A stretch of DNA of 64,000 nt. Origin: Metabacillus idriensis (GTDB lineage: Bacteria > Bacillota > Bacilli > Bacillales > Bacillaceae). The stretch spans positions 434,001-498,000 of the forward strand of contig NZ_WKKF01000002.1 in the NCBI RefSeq assembly GCF_009674765.1, given 5' to 3'. Of the stretch, positions 1 to 9,800 are shown piece by piece. The stretch's first letter is position 1, and the number at the start of each line of letters is the position of its first letter. Under the pieces are notes generated by a model that was not told where the DNA came from, ran no database searches, and worked only from the letters and a program-made list of their open reading frames with translations. The translations under genes and the position numbers were made by a program.

Positions 1-1
1 A

Positions 2-1144
2 TACGTAATGAATGATAAGAATTCCTTAACCGGCCAATACTTATCGGGCAAAAAATTCATTCCGCTGCCAGTTGAACGCCGGAAGCCGGACGGCCGTTTC
101 ATTGAGATAAAAGGCGCAAGCGAAAATAACCTGAAAAACGTTTCAACGAAGTTTCCGCTTGGCACGTTTGTAGCCGTTACTGGTGTATCGGGGTCTGGCA
201 AGAGTACGCTTGTAAATGAAATTCTTCATAAGTCACTTGCTCAAAAGCTGAACAAAGCAAAAACGAAGCCTGGGGAGCATAAAGAAATCAAAGGAACAGA
301 AGAGCTTGATAAGGTCATCGATATCGATCAATCGCCGATTGGCCGGACTCCCCGCTCTAACCCGGCAACCTATACAGGTGTTTTTGATGACATCCGCGAC
401 GTTTTTGCCACAACAAACGAAGCGAAGGTGCGCGGCTACAAGAAAGGCCGCTTCAGTTTTAATGTAAAAGGCGGCCGCTGTGAGGCATGCCGGGGAGACG
501 GAATCATCAAGATTGAAATGCATTTCCTTCCTGATGTTTATGTACCATGCGAAGTGTGCCATGGAAAGCGGTATAACCGCGAAACACTGGAAGTGAAATA
601 CAAAAACAAAAACATTGCTGACATTTTAGAAATGACAGTTGAAGATGCAGTCACATTTTTCGAGAACATTCCTAAAATCAGACGGAAGCTCCAAACCATT
701 TATGATGTTGGACTCGGCTACATTACACTAGGTCAGCCTGCAACAACCCTGTCGGGAGGAGAAGCGCAGCGTGTGAAGCTTGCTTCTGAGCTGCATCGCC
801 GTTCAACAGGACGTTCGCTGTACATTCTGGATGAACCGACAACAGGTTTGCATGTGGACGACATTGCAAGACTTCTGAAAGTCCTTCAGCGGCTCGTCGA
901 AAATGGAGATACTGTCTTAGTGATTGAGCATAACCTTGATGTCATTAAAGCGGCAGATTATCTGATCGATCTTGGACCGGAAGGCGGAGATCACGGCGGA
1001 CAAATCGTCGCAACGGGAACTCCGGAACAGGTTGCTAAAGTAGAAGGGTCTTACACAGGCAAGTATTTGAAGCCGATCCTGACAAGAGACCGCGACCGGA
1101 TGAAAAAGGCAATAAAAGAAAAAGAAGCGGTGGCCAAAGCTTAA
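2..1144 (+). CDS. uvrA: UvrABC excinuclease subunit A, C-terminal part (cut by window start)
   Basis: The protein is the DNA-damage-sensing ATPase of nucleotide excision repair, which loads UvrB. The reading frame is open to the first base of the window, so this is the last ~380 residues of a protein usually ~950 long. Visible are the second ATPase Walker A ([10 protein letters not shown]), the zinc-binding CEACRGDG...CEVCHGKR module, the ABC signature [13 protein letters not shown] and the Walker [11 protein letters not shown]. The internal ATG at base 8 is not a true start, because residues Tyr-Val precede it in frame as expected for full UvrA. A strong terminator follows. Confidence 0.97.
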   Translation, partial: YVMNDKNSLTGQYLSGKKFIPLPVERRKPDGRFIEIKGASENNLKNVSTKFPLGTFVAVTGVSGSGKSTLVNEILHKSLAQKLNKAKTKPGEHKEIKGTEELDKVIDIDQSPIGRTPRSNPATYTGVFDDIRDVFATTNEAKVRGYKKGRFSFNVKGGRCEACRGDGIIKIEMHFLPDVYVPCEVCHGKRYNRETLEVKYKNKNIADILEMTVEDAVTFFENIPKIRRKLQTIYDVGLGYITLGQPATTLSGGEAQRVKLASELHRRSTGRSLYILDEPTTGLHVDDIARLLKVLQRLVENGDTVLVIEHNLDVIKAADYLIDLGPEGGDHGGQIVATGTPEQVAKVEGSYTGKYLKPILTRDRDRMKKAIKEKEAVAKA

Positions 1145-1147
1145 ATA

Positions 1148-1205
1148 AGAGGGGCTGTCCATAAAGTCATTTTTTACTGACTTATTGGACAGCCCCTTCT
1201 TTTGG
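1148..1205 (+). terminator. Rho-independent terminator of uvrA
   Basis: Long inverted repeat: AGAGGGGCTGTCC pairs with GGACAGCCCCTTCT around an imperfect middle, followed by a short T-rich stretch just after the uvrA stop. Confidence 0.85.
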
Positions 1206-1220
1206 GACCTTGCCCAATCA

Positions 1221-1717
1221 AAAGTTGTAGCACTACTGGGACTGACGCCATTTTTTAAGCTATGAATCGTTAAAAGTGGCAGCACTAAGAAGACTGACGC
1301 CATTTAAAAGCTATGAATGGTTTAAAAGTGGCAGCACTAAGAAGACTGACGCCATTTAAAAGCTATGAATGGTTTAAAAGTGGCAGCACTAAGGAGAATG
1401 AGGCCATTTTTTAAGCTTTGAATCGTTAAAAGTGGTAGCACTAAGGAGAATGCCGCCAGTTTTTAAGCTTTGAATCGTTAATAGTGGTAGCACTAAAGAG
1501 AATGCCGCCAGTTTTTAAGCTTTGAATCGTTAATAGTTGTAGCACTAAGGAGAATGCCGCCAGTTTTTAAGCTATGAACCGTTAAAAGTGGCAGCACTAA
1601 AGAGAATGCCGCCAGTTTTTAAGCTTTGAATCGTTAATAGTGGTAGCACTAAAGAGAATGCCGCCAGCTTTTAAGTTTTAAACCATAAATAATGGCAGCA
1701 ATAAGGAAAGCTGACTC
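1221..1717. repeat. Tandem array of ten 52-bp repeats
   Basis: The core word AGCACTA (AGCAATA in the last unit) recurs at 1229, 1281, 1333, 1385, 1437, 1489, 1541, 1593, 1645 and 1697, an exact 52-bp period. A unit reads roughly AAAAGTGGCAGCACTA, then AGGAGAATGCCGCCAG, then TTTTTAAGCTTTGAATCGTT, with unit-to-unit substitutions but almost no length change. No coding potential is convincing across it. It fills most of the 640-bp gap between uvrA and yvlA. A second array at 35.8-36.5 kb shares the AAAAGTGGCAGCACT core and the period. Confidence 0.93.
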
Positions 1718-1785
1718 CGCACAAAAATTTAATGAAACTTATCACTGCTTCAATCGTATAGTAATTATAAGGAGTTGAAAATCAA

Positions 1786-2106
1786 ATGAAAACAGATAAA
1801 TTACTCTCATCCCTATGCTATTTCAGTATTTTTTTCGCGCCGTTTTTGTTTCCGATTATCGTCTACTTTATTTCAGATGAACGAGAAGTGAAGCAGCATG
1901 CGAAAAAATCATTGCTGTCACATATTATTCCAATCGTGACGATTATTGCACCATTCTTCATGATCTTGTTTGCAGGTATGTTCAGTTCCCCGGAGGTTTT
2001 TGCAGTGGGAGTTGTGATTTTTGGATTTATCCTGATTGGCATCGTGAATCTTGTTGTATTTATTTATAACATTGTACAGGGGATTAAAATTTTAAAAACG
2101 GTTTAA
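1786..2106 (+). CDS. yvlA: DUF4870-type small membrane protein, YvlA-like
   Basis: 106-residue integral membrane protein with three hydrophobic segments (about residues 8-28, 44-66 and 72-98) and a charged loop containing the HAKKSLL motif typical of DUF4870 proteins. ATG is preceded by AAGGAGTTGAAAATCAA. It is the first gene of a yvlABCD-like set and ends ~70 bp before yvlB. The biochemical role is unknown; the B. subtilis set is linked to envelope stress. Symbol assigned from order and family. Confidence 0.82.
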   Translation: MKTDKLLSSLCYFSIFFAPFLFPIIVYFISDEREVKQHAKKSLLSHIIPIVTIIAPFFMILFAGMFSSPEVFAVGVVIFGFILIGIVNLVVFIYNIVQGIKILKTV

Positions 2107-2174
2107 TAACAAAGGCTTTGGGTTCTTGCTCAGGGGCTTTTCTTTTCAAATACATATTCAGGGGGATGGGAAAC

Positions 2175-3263
2175 GTGAAGGATCAAAGAAAGCGCATTTT
2201 GGATTTAGTTGAACAGGGAAAACTGTCGGCAAGTGAAGCACTGACTCTCATTGAAAAGCTGGAAGAGGAATATAGTCATAAAGAAAATGAAATGTTGACA
2301 TCTTTATCTTCAGATAGTTTCTCAAAGGATCCTTTTGTAGAAAAAGAGAAAACCGCCGGGTCCTCTCTTTCTTCAAAGCTTGTGACCTTTATTGATACAG
2401 CAGTCAAGAAGGTAAAGGAGCTTGATCTCGATTTAAATTTTGGCGGTGCTCTTAATGTTCAGCACATCTATCAGTTCAAGGATGCTGATATCCGTGATTT
2501 TGATATCCAATTAATCCACGGCAGTGTAAATCTGCAATCCTGGACTCAAAGTGATGTTCGGGTCGAGTGTGATGCAAAAGTTTACCGGGCAGAGAATCAG
2601 GAGCTTGCGAGAGAAACCTTTATGCAGAATGTTGATTGTTCAGTGGACGGTTCAAAGTTCCGTTTTTACACGGAAAAGAAAACAGTAAAAATCAACATGA
2701 CCCTGTATGTGCCGGAAGAGCAGTATGAGCTTGTTAAAATTAAGCTGTTTAGCGGCCCAATCAGAGGGGAAGATTTAAATGTAAGGGATTTTAATGCGAA
2801 AACGGCAAATGGTGTCATTTCTGTCCTGAATTTTAAGGGTGAAAAAATAGAGGCCGAAACGGCAAATGGTCAAATCCGCCTGACAAATGTTGAGGCGGCA
2901 CATACTGAAGCAGAAACAATCAACGGTCTTATCCACTTAAACGGAAAGAGTGAGAGAATCGATGTTCAGAGCTTTAATGGAAATATCATCGTTAAGCTTG
3001 AAGACGAAAGATGCCACACTCTATATGCGAAAACGGCTACTGGAAACGTGGACGTGTATGTTCCGGAAAACGTAAAAATAAATGGTGAATTGAAATCAAA
3101 TTTAGGTTCAGTAGCTGCTGATTTAAAGGACCTTGAAGTGCTTTTTGAAAAGAATGAAACCGTTCAAAAGGAGCTTAGGTTCAAATCGATTGCAGCGTCT
3201 GAACAAACGATGTCTGTTTTTGCAGATTCTAAAACAGGCTCTATTCTATTAAAAGAGAGGTAA
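2175..3263 (+). CDS. yvlB: DUF4097 family adhesin-like protein YvlB
   Basis: 362 residues from the GTG at 2175, which has AGGGGG nine bases upstream; the in-frame ATG at 2166 abuts that ribosome site and is less likely. Residues ~1-35 form a helical SHOCT/YvlB-type N-terminus (RKRILDLVEQGKLSASEAL). The rest is a DUF4097-style repetitive beta-solenoid, with recurring segments such as AKTANGVISV, AETANGQIRL and AETINGLIHL. The protein has no signal peptide, so it is probably cytoplasmic and may associate with the PspC-like membrane neighbour. Length fits B. subtilis YvlB (~365). Confidence 0.88.
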   Translation: MKDQRKRILDLVEQGKLSASEALTLIEKLEEEYSHKENEMLTSLSSDSFSKDPFVEKEKTAGSSLSSKLVTFIDTAVKKVKELDLDLNFGGALNVQHIYQFKDADIRDFDIQLIHGSVNLQSWTQSDVRVECDAKVYRAENQELARETFMQNVDCSVDGSKFRFYTEKKTVKINMTLYVPEEQYELVKIKLFSGPIRGEDLNVRDFNAKTANGVISVLNFKGEKIEAETANGQIRLTNVEAAHTEAETINGLIHLNGKSERIDVQSFNGNIIVKLEDERCHTLYAKTATGNVDVYVPENVKINGELKSNLGSVAADLKDLEVLFEKNETVQKELRFKSIAASEQTMSVFADSKTGSILLKER

Positions 3264-3268
3264 TCCAA

Positions 3269-3478
3269 ATGAAAAAGAAATTATATCGATCCAAATCAAA
3301 AAAAATGATTGGCGGGGTCATCGGAGGCTTGGCTGATTACTTGAATATGGACGTGACCTTGCTTCGGATTCTATTTGTGATTCTATTGCTCACGACTGCC
3401 TTTTTCCCATTCGGTCTCATCTACTTAGTGATGATCTTCCTGGTGCCGAATGAGGGGGATGTCATTAAGCATGATTAG
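3269..3478 (+). CDS. yvlC: PspC-domain membrane protein YvlC
   Basis: 69-residue PspC-domain protein. It has a basic N-terminus with YRSKSKKMIGGVIGGLADYL and one long hydrophobic helix (residues ~28-55) ending in MIFLVPNE. PspC domains sense or signal membrane stress. The start is 5 bp after yvlB with AGAGAGG upstream, and the end overlaps yvlD by 8 bp, so the two are translationally coupled. Confidence 0.9.
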   Translation: MKKKLYRSKSKKMIGGVIGGLADYLNMDVTLLRILFVILLLTTAFFPFGLIYLVMIFLVPNEGDVIKHD

Positions 3479-3839
3479 ATGGGCCATCAGTATTTTGGTC
3501 AATGCCCTTATACTGATTGTCGTATCAGGGTACTTTGATTCTTTCCACATCAGCGGCGTAGGAGCCGCCATTCTTGCAAGTTTGCTTATTTCTGTTTTAA
3601 ATGTTCTGGTGAAGCCATTCCTTATCCTGCTTACACTGCCTGTTACAGTGGTAACGCTTGGGCTTTTCCTGTTTGTCATCAATGCGATTACACTGATGAT
3701 TGCACAGGGGATTATGGGAGATTCCTTTAACATTGATGGTTTTGGCACAGCCATCTTAGCTTCGATTGTTATTTCGCTGCTGCACTTGCTGATTCAAAAA
3801 GGCGTCGTTGAGCCGCTTAGAGAAAGTAAAAAGAAATAG
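3471..3839 (+). CDS. yvlD: Phage-holin-family membrane protein YvlD
   Basis: 122 residues from the ATG at 3471 (ribosome site GAGGGGG 12 bp upstream), with about four hydrophobic segments and the conserved N(V/A)LVKPFLILLTLPVT loop of the YvlD/phage holin 4 superfamily family. Upstream in-frame ATGs sit on or before the ribosome site. Last gene of yvlABCD, followed by a terminator. Confidence 0.88.
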   Translation: MIRWAISILVNALILIVVSGYFDSFHISGVGAAILASLLISVLNVLVKPFLILLTLPVTVVTLGLFLFVINAITLMIAQGIMGDSFNIDGFGTAILASIVISLLHLLIQKGVVEPLRESKKK

Positions 3840-3841
3840 AC

Positions 3842-3873
3842 AAAAGGCGGGATCCCAGGGATTCCGCCTTTTT
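3842..3873. terminator. Bidirectional terminator between yvlD and mscL
   Basis: AAAAGGCGG...CCGCCTTTTT stem-loop with A-run and T-run on either side. It serves yvlD and could also stop mscL transcription from the other strand. Confidence 0.85.
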
Positions 3874-3915
3874 GATGCAAGAAATTATATTGTTTTCAGC
3901 ATCTATGTCCAGCTC

Positions 3916-4305
3916 CTAAAATTCTCTTTCCTGCTGAACATCCTTCTTCAGCAAATCACGAATTTCCGTGAGCAGCTTCTCTTCATTTGTTAAGGTTGGG
4001 ACAGGCTTTTGCTCATCTTTTCTTTTAAATCGTTCAAAGAATCGAATGAATAAAAACACAGAAAAAGCAATAATGAAGAAATCAAGAACGGTCTGCAGAA
4101 ATGCTCCGTATTTTATAATGGCATCACCGAATGGGTATTGCAATTTTGAAAAATCGACTCCCCCAAGCAGGACGCCAAACAGCGGCATGACAATGTCATT
4201 CACAAGAGAAGTGACAATTTTGCCGAACGCTGTACCGATGATAACCCCGACTGCTAGATCAATCACGTTGCCCTTGATGGCGAACTTTTTAAATTCCTTC
4301 AGCAT
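3916..4305 (-). CDS. mscL: Large-conductance mechanosensitive channel MscL
   Basis: 129 residues, the usual MscL length. The N-terminal amphipathic helix ([20 protein letters not shown]) leads into TM1 ([17 protein letters not shown]). TM2 is around residues 68-92, and a charged cytoplasmic C-terminal helix ([12 protein letters not shown]) follows. It is a homopentameric emergency valve that releases solutes at osmotic downshift. Convergent with yvlD. Confidence 0.97.
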   Translation of the reverse strand: MLKEFKKFAIKGNVIDLAVGVIIGTAFGKIVTSLVNDIVMPLFGVLLGGVDFSKLQYPFGDAIIKYGAFLQTVLDFFIIAFSVFLFIRFFERFKRKDEQKPVPTLTNEEKLLTEIRDLLKKDVQQEREF

Positions 4306-4417
4306 ATGTACGTCTCCTTGTTTTGGTTTCCATATCTAGTATAGACCAATGATGATAAATGTAAATCGGTAACATAAGGACACGCTAGGGTGGGTACGCT
4401 AAAAATGGGTGAAAGTT

Positions 4418-5323
4418 ATGAGAAAAACTTGGTTTGCGGCAGTAGTGCTGCTGATTTGTTTAACTGCATCTCCTGCGTACGCGAAATTTTCATTTGAAGA
4501 AGGCGACGCGACGATTGTGTGGCTTACAGATACTCAATATTACGCGAAAACCTATCCGGAAATCATGATTAAACAAATACAGTGGATTATTGAAAATCGG
4601 GATAAATACAACATTCGATATGTTTTTCATACAGGCGATCTTGTCGATCAGCCGAATGATGATGTGCAATGGGAGAGGACAGATCAAATTCTAAAAATGC
4701 TTGATATGACAAGAATTCCATATGGCGTATTGGCGGGGAACCATGATTTGGTTCATACGGAACAGCCCTATAAAGTTTTCACGGATCATTTCGGCTATCA
4801 CCGGTTTATCCGGCAGCCTTTTTATGGAGGTTCTTTTGAAAATAACCGCGGACATTATGATCTTCTGACAATCCACAACCAGCCGTACATTATGATTTAT
4901 ATGGGATGGGATGTGAACCGGAGCGGTCTCAGGTGGATGAACAAGGTTTTGAAGGAATACCGTCATCACACGGCCATTCTCGCTTTTCATGATTATTTGA
5001 ACTATAAAGATGAGAGAAGTCCTGCAGGAGAGGAGCTGTATAACAAAGTTGTTTTAAAAAATCCAAATGTGAAAATGGTCTTATCCGGCCATTATTACGG
5101 AACAGGTTTTTTGGAGAGCAGAATTTCAGAAGATCAAAGAGTTTTTCAAATGCTTGCGAATTATCAGGCTGAAAAGCACGGTGGCAATGGCTTCATGCGT
5201 CTTCTGTTTTTCAAGGAAAACCTAACTGGAATTCAGGTCGATACTTACTCTCCTTACTTGAATAAATTCCGATCTAAGAAGCACCTGCCAAAAGAGAGAT
5301 TTCTTTTGAAATTAAAAGAGTAG
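4418..5323 (+). CDS. Secreted calcineurin-like metallophosphoesterase
   Basis: 301 residues from the ATG at 4418, chosen because GGGTGA lies five bases upstream; a GTG at 4409 in frame is the alternative. The N-terminal signal peptide runs to about ASPAYA. Metallophosphoesterase motifs follow: WLTDTQYY (metal-binding Asp), HTGDLVDQ, AGNHDLVH, AFHDYL and VLSGHYYGTGF. It should act outside the membrane as a phosphodiesterase or phosphatase; substrate unknown. It stands alone with its own terminator. Confidence 0.88.
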   Translation: MRKTWFAAVVLLICLTASPAYAKFSFEEGDATIVWLTDTQYYAKTYPEIMIKQIQWIIENRDKYNIRYVFHTGDLVDQPNDDVQWERTDQILKMLDMTRIPYGVLAGNHDLVHTEQPYKVFTDHFGYHRFIRQPFYGGSFENNRGHYDLLTIHNQPYIMIYMGWDVNRSGLRWMNKVLKEYRHHTAILAFHDYLNYKDERSPAGEELYNKVVLKNPNVKMVLSGHYYGTGFLESRISEDQRVFQMLANYQAEKHGGNGFMRLLFFKENLTGIQVDTYSPYLNKFRSKKHLPKERFLLKLKE

Positions 5324-5349
5324 AGACAGATGACTGCCTCTACTCTTTT
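5314..5349. terminator. Bidirectional terminator
   Basis: AAAAGAGTAGAG...CTCTACTCTTTT inverted repeat between the convergent phosphoesterase and amidase genes, overlapping both stop regions. Confidence 0.85.
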
Positions 5350-6040
5350 ATTCGTACAAAACAATAACATTATATCCCTTATTTTTTAATTCATTGGCAA
5401 GGGCAACGGCATTTTCTTTTTTCGAGAAAGCACCGACTTGTACTTTGTACACCTTTCCTGGTAAGGATGGAGCGGATGGGGCATTATTTTTCAAATTGAA
5501 AAAGGATGCAAGTGCTTCAGTAATCGCCTCTGCACATATTTTGCGGTAAGCTGCTGATTTTAAAGCCTGGGCTTCTTCTTGATTGGTCATAAATCCGCAT
5601 TCAATTAAAATAGCGATCATTTTTGCTTCCCGCAGCACATGGAAGTTGGCAAGCTTAACACCGCGGTCATTCCGTTTTGTTTTTTCTATCAGCTTCTTCT
5701 GAACCGCTCCGGCAAGTGCAATGGCTTGTTGAGGTTTTGAATCATGAACATACGTCTCGATTCCCTTTGCATCATTCCATGCTGTGCCGTTTCCAAAGGC
5801 GTTGGCATGAATCGAGATGAATACATCTGCCTTTGCAGCATTGGCCTTATCGGTTCTCTCTTTCAGCGGGACATCACGTGTGTCAGAGTGAGTAAAAAGG
5901 ATAGTGACATTTTCATACCCGGCCAGAAGGTCCCTCATTTCATTGGCAACAGCACGATTAAATTCATATTCTTTCATACCGTCTACGGTTCTCTTTCCGG
6001 ATGTTGAATAGCCATGTCCGGCGTCAATTGCAATCTTCAC
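5348..6040 (-). CDS. N-acetylmuramoyl-L-alanine amidase with SPOR domain (CwlC-like)
   Basis: 230 residues. Amidase_3 catalytic domain (residues ~1-175) carries the zinc-binding DAGHG near the start, the EYEFNRAVANEM glutamate, SIHANAFG and the catalytic ECGFMTN. A single SPOR domain (VYKVQVGAFSKKENAVALAN) forms the C-terminus and binds denuded glycan strands. B. subtilis CwlC, a mother-cell autolysin, has two SPOR repeats, so this is shorter. There is no signal peptide, as in CwlC. Its ATG lies behind GAGGA, and it runs opposite to hprK. Confidence 0.9.
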   Translation of the reverse strand: MKIAIDAGHGYSTSGKRTVDGMKEYEFNRAVANEMRDLLAGYENVTILFTHSDTRDVPLKERTDKANAAKADVFISIHANAFGNGTAWNDAKGIETYVHDSKPQQAIALAGAVQKKLIEKTKRNDRGVKLANFHVLREAKMIAILIECGFMTNQEEAQALKSAAYRKICAEAITEALASFFNLKNNAPSAPSLPGKVYKVQVGAFSKKENAVALANELKNKGYNVIVLYE

Positions 6041-6221
6041 GTACAGTCCTCCTCGGATTAAATGGTCTTTACCCTATTAATATATTGCCTCATGTGCGAT
6101 AGAGTAGCGGTGATTGTCCTATGTTTTTTTGAAAACAGAGAAGAAAGTTTAAATGGCTGGGAAAGGATTCCCCGTTTCCGTTTAATAGGTAAAAGTGCTA
6201 AAATAAGAGAGGATTTTATAC

Positions 6222-6340
6222 GAAAAGCGGAACCGACTGTTCAGACCCGAAAGACAGATAAGGATCAGCCAGAAAAGGCGCTTTTTGCCTTTGCTGGATG
6301 AGCCGTTCTGGCCGAGGAGTTGGGCGGTGGAGCTAGACAC
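6222..6340 (-). repeat. Interspersed hairpin repeat, copy A
   Basis: Read on the minus strand it contains the blocks TCTAGCTCCA, CTCCTCGGCCAGAACGG, CTTATCTGTC and GGTTCCGCTTTT, also found in five other gaps of this window. An internal AAAGGC...GCCTTT hairpin is visible. It occupies the 390-bp gap between the amidase and hprK; small open frames here are not supported. Confidence 0.85.
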
Positions 6341-6433
6341 CGCAGAAAACCGAAAGCGCTTAGTTAGAAGATGGAGCAAACATCTCGCAAAAATATCTAC
6401 TTTTTTTTAGCTTGATAAAGGAGGAGCAGAAAA

Positions 6434-7369
6434 ATGGCAAAAGTCCGCACAAAAGATTTAATCGAAAAATTCCATTTAGAGCTGATCAGCGGTGAAGAAG
6501 GAATTAATCGTCCCATCACTACAAGTGATTTGTCCCGCCCAGGACTTGAAATGGCAGGCTTTTTTACATATTACCCGAAAGAACGAGTGCAAATACTCGG
6601 CAAAACAGAGCTGACGTTTTTTCAAAAGCTGACAGATGAGGAAAAGAAAAACCGGATGGATCAGCTTTGTACAGATTCGACTCCGGCTATTATTGTTTCC
6701 CGCGAAATGGAGATCCCGCAGGAATTAACGGATGCATCTGAGGAAAAATCAGTTCCTCTTCTGCGTTCGCCTTTAAAAACAACCCGTCTATCCAGTCATC
6801 TGACGAACTTTTTAGAAGGAAAGCTTGCTCCTACTACTGCTGTTCACGGCGTATTAGTAGACGTTTATGGTGTAGGTGTGCTGATTGTCGGAAAAAGCGG
6901 AGTCGGTAAAAGTGAAACGGCTCTTGAGCTTGTCAAGCGCGGCCATCGTTTAGTAGCAGATGACTGTGTGGAGATCCGCCAGGAGGATCAAGATACTTTG
7001 ATCGGAAATGCACCAGACTTAATTGAGCATCTTCTTGAGATCCGCGGTCTTGGGATCATCAATGTGATGACGTTATTTGGAGCAGGCGCGGTCCGCAGCT
7101 ATAAACGGATTACCCTCATTATCGATCTTGAAATCTGGGATCCTAAGAAGCAATATGACAGATTGGGTCTTGATGAAGAGAAAATGAAAATCATCGACAC
7201 AGATGTCCCTAAATTAACCGTGCCGGTCCGTCCTGGACGAAATTTAGCGGTTATCATTGAAGTAGCAGCGATGAACTTCAGATTAAAACGCATGGGTCTG
7301 AATGCAGCTGAGCAGTTTACGAATAAATTAACCGATGTCATAACTGATACTGAGCATGACGACGCATAA
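6434..7369 (+). CDS. hprK: HPr kinase/phosphorylase
   Basis: 311 residues, full length. It phosphorylates HPr and Crh on Ser46 and reverses this with phosphate, setting CcpA-dependent catabolite repression. Walker A GKSGVGKS lies at residues ~153-160 and the HprK signature [10 protein letters not shown] near 203. AAAGGAGGAGCAG precedes the ATG. First gene of hprK-lgt-yvoD-ppaX-yvoF; the Crh substrate gene is in the same window at 24.5 kb. Confidence 0.98.
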   Translation: MAKVRTKDLIEKFHLELISGEEGINRPITTSDLSRPGLEMAGFFTYYPKERVQILGKTELTFFQKLTDEEKKNRMDQLCTDSTPAIIVSREMEIPQELTDASEEKSVPLLRSPLKTTRLSSHLTNFLEGKLAPTTAVHGVLVDVYGVGVLIVGKSGVGKSETALELVKRGHRLVADDCVEIRQEDQDTLIGNAPDLIEHLLEIRGLGIINVMTLFGAGAVRSYKRITLIIDLEIWDPKKQYDRLGLDEEKMKIIDTDVPKLTVPVRPGRNLAVIIEVAAMNFRLKRMGLNAAEQFTNKLTDVITDTEHDDA

Positions 7370-7393
7370 ACATCTATAGGGGGAGAGTAGACA

Positions 7394-8212
7394 ATGGAGG
7401 AGAATTTTACGCCGATCGATCCAATCTTTATTGAACTTGGACCGATACAGGTTCACTGGTACGGGCTGATCATCGGGATAGGTGCTCTGCTTGGACTGTG
7501 GCTTGCAGTCCGTGAAAGCGAGCGGAGAGGTCTTCATAAAGATACGTTCGTCGATTTAGTACTGTTTGCGATTCCAATCGCGATTATTTGTGCGCGTATT
7601 TACTATGTGATTTTTCAGTGGGATTATTACTCTCAAAACCCGGGAGACATCGTAAAGATCTGGAACGGGGGCCTTGCGATTCATGGCGGATTAATCGGGG
7701 CATTTGTGACAGGCTATATTTTTGCGAAGGTAAAAGGGATCTCGTTTTGGAAGCTTGCTGATATTGGGGCGCCGAGCATCATCTTAGGGCAGGCAATCGG
7801 CCGCTGGGGAAACTTTATTAATCAAGAAGCCCATGGCGGCGAGGTAACACGTCAATTTCTTGAAGGGCTGTACTTGCCTGAGTTTATCATCAATCAAATG
7901 TATATTGACGGTGTTTATTATCACCCGACTTTTTTATATGAATCTTTGTGGAGTCTTGTTGGGTTTGTGGGACTTATGCTTCTCAGAAAAGCCAATTTGC
8001 GCCGCGGAGAGCTATTCCTTACCTATATCATCTGGTACTCAATCGGCCGCTATTTCATTGAAGGAATGCGTACGGACAGCCTGATGCTGACGGAATCTCT
8101 GCGTGTTGCACAAGTTATTTCTCTAGTATTAATAGCGATTGCTGTTGCTGTATTGATTTTGAGGAGAGTCAAAGGTTATTCAAAAGAAAGATACTTAGAA
8201 TCAGCCGAATAA
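7394..8212 (+). CDS. lgt: Prolipoprotein diacylglyceryl transferase
   Basis: 272-residue polytopic membrane enzyme that transfers diacylglyceryl from phosphatidylglycerol to the lipobox cysteine. It shows the conserved HWYGL, the IHGGLIGAF block and the [14 protein letters not shown] signature with catalytic residues, about seven membrane helices, and the C-terminal [12 protein letters not shown]. It lies 24 bp after hprK. Confidence 0.98.
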   Translation: MEENFTPIDPIFIELGPIQVHWYGLIIGIGALLGLWLAVRESERRGLHKDTFVDLVLFAIPIAIICARIYYVIFQWDYYSQNPGDIVKIWNGGLAIHGGLIGAFVTGYIFAKVKGISFWKLADIGAPSIILGQAIGRWGNFINQEAHGGEVTRQFLEGLYLPEFIINQMYIDGVYYHPTFLYESLWSLVGFVGLMLLRKANLRRGELFLTYIIWYSIGRYFIEGMRTDSLMLTESLRVAQVISLVLIAIAVAVLILRRVKGYSKERYLESAE

Positions 8213-8216
8213 GGGG

Positions 8217-9167
8217 ATGTTTCTGATTAATAGCTTAAAAAAAGGACTTCAGGCAGGGCTTCAGACAACTTGGACTTTAGGCAAGGTTATTTTTCCGGTT
8301 ACGCTGATTGTCAGTCTTCTTCAGCACACACCGGTTCTTCCGTGGCTGATCAAGCTTATTCAGCCGGTTATGGGCATTTTTGGGTTATCAGGGGAAGCGG
8401 CTATTCCGCTTGTTCTTGGGAACATGCTTAATTTATATGCGGGTATTGCTGCAATCCTGACGCTTGATCTATCTGTTAAGGAAGTATTTATATTAGCTGT
8501 TATGCTATCTTTCTCACATAACTTGATTATTGAATCAACCGTTGCTGCAAAGGTGGGAATCAAGATATGGGTTATTCTCGCCGTTAGGATTGGGCTTGCC
8601 GTCAGCTCTGCTATTATGATCAATTTATTATGGCAGGGCGGACAGGAAACGGCACAGTATGGGTTTATTCCAAAGGATGCAGCTGATCCGGCCGGGTACG
8701 TTGAGATTGGTTTAAGTGCTGTTCAGAAAGCCGGCCTCGGGATTGTGCAGCTCGCCTTAATTGTGATTCCGCTGATGATCATTATCCAAGTGCTTAAAGA
8801 TAAAGGATTTTTAACCGTTTTTTCTAGATGGATAGCACCTTTTACAAGGATGCTCGGGATGAAAGAAAACACCTCCATGACAATGGTAGCTGGTTTAACG
8901 ATAGGCCTTGCATACGGAGCTGGAGTCATGATTCAGGCAGTCGAAGAAGACGGCGTCAGCTATAAAGATTTAACGCTCGCCTTTATTTTTCTCGTCTCCT
9001 GTCATGCTGTGGTGGAGGATACCCTGATTTTCGTGCCGCTTGGCATTCCGGTTCTGCCTCTGTTATTGATCCGGATTGTAACAGCGGTCGTTCTGACAAT
9101 GGCAGTTGGCGCGATTTGGAGCCGATTTGAACATACAAGCAGAAAGGAAGCAACTTATGAGAATTAA
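8217..9167 (+). CDS. yvoD: Nucleoside-recognition (Gate) domain membrane protein YvoD
   Basis: 316-residue integral membrane protein with two Gate-type halves, each with a glycine-rich helix region ([29 protein letters not shown]). The function is unproven; such proteins resemble spore maturation SpmA/SpmB and concentrative transporter cores. The ATG is directly abutted by AAGGGG, so the exact start is uncertain; a few codons further down would space better. Its 3' end overlaps ppaX by 11 bp. Confidence 0.85.
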   Translation: MFLINSLKKGLQAGLQTTWTLGKVIFPVTLIVSLLQHTPVLPWLIKLIQPVMGIFGLSGEAAIPLVLGNMLNLYAGIAAILTLDLSVKEVFILAVMLSFSHNLIIESTVAAKVGIKIWVILAVRIGLAVSSAIMINLLWQGGQETAQYGFIPKDAADPAGYVEIGLSAVQKAGLGIVQLALIVIPLMIIIQVLKDKGFLTVFSRWIAPFTRMLGMKENTSMTMVAGLTIGLAYGAGVMIQAVEEDGVSYKDLTLAFIFLVSCHAVVEDTLIFVPLGIPVLPLLLIRIVTAVVLTMAVGAIWSRFEHTSRKEATYEN

Positions 9168-9798
9168 CACCGTATTGTTTGATTTGGATGGAACATTAAT
9201 AAATACAAACGATTTGATCATAGAATCATTCCTGCATACACTGAATCTCTATTATCCGAATCAATATGGACGCGAGGATGTCCTCCCGTTTCTCGGACCT
9301 ACCCTTCATGAAACGTTTGTGAAGATGGATCCGATCCGTGTTGATGAAATGATCAGCACCTACCGGAAGTTCAATCATGATCAGCACGATCAATTGGTTA
9401 CACAGTTTGAAACAGTCTTTGAAACGGTTCAGACCCTGCACGAAAAGGGCTATAAGCTTGGCATTGTCACAACTAAAATACGGGATACCGTCAATATGGG
9501 TCTTAAGCTTACTGGTCTTGGCCAGTTTTTCGAAACGGTCGTCACCCTTGATGATGTAAAGAATGCAAAGCCCCATCCAGAGCCGGTCTTGCTTGCTTTA
9601 GAAAAACTGAACAGTTCTCCGGATGAAGCCATTATGGTCGGCGATAACCACCATGATATTGATTCAGGTAAGGCAGCAGGCACCAAAACGGCCGGCGTTG
9701 CTTGGACAATAAAAGGTGTCGAGTATTTGGAAGGGTTTAAGCCTGACTATATGCTGAACAAAATGAGTGATTTACTGAACGTGCTCGGAGACGAATAA
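9157..9798 (+). CDS. ppaX: Pyrophosphatase PpaX (HAD family)
   Basis: 213 residues from the ATG at 9157 (AAAGGAAG upstream), matching the ~216 of B. subtilis. PpaX hydrolyses pyrophosphate released when HprK/P dephosphorylates Ser46-P HPr, consistent with its place in the hprK operon. HAD motifs are [22 protein letters not shown] and MVGDNHHDI. The 17 residues upstream in frame lie inside yvoD and lack a ribosome site. Confidence 0.95.
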   Translation: MRINTVLFDLDGTLINTNDLIIESFLHTLNLYYPNQYGREDVLPFLGPTLHETFVKMDPIRVDEMISTYRKFNHDQHDQLVTQFETVFETVQTLHEKGYKLGIVTTKIRDTVNMGLKLTGLGQFFETVVTLDDVKNAKPHPEPVLLALEKLNSSPDEAIMVGDNHHDIDSGKAAGTKTAGVAWTIKGVEYLEGFKPDYMLNKMSDLLNVLGDE

Positions 9799-9800
9799 GC

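Noticed and set aside
917-1303. Minus-strand 128-codon frame across the end of uvrA
   Set aside because: It is an antisense shadow of a well-defined uvrA frame and crosses the terminator and repeats.
1213-1725. CRISPR-like array near uvrA
   Set aside because: Whole 52-bp units are similar along their length; there are no unique spacers between constant repeats and no cas genes in the window.
6062-6301. 79-residue open frame upstream of hprK
   Set aside because: It lies over interspersed repeat A in reverse, has no ribosome site and no family features.
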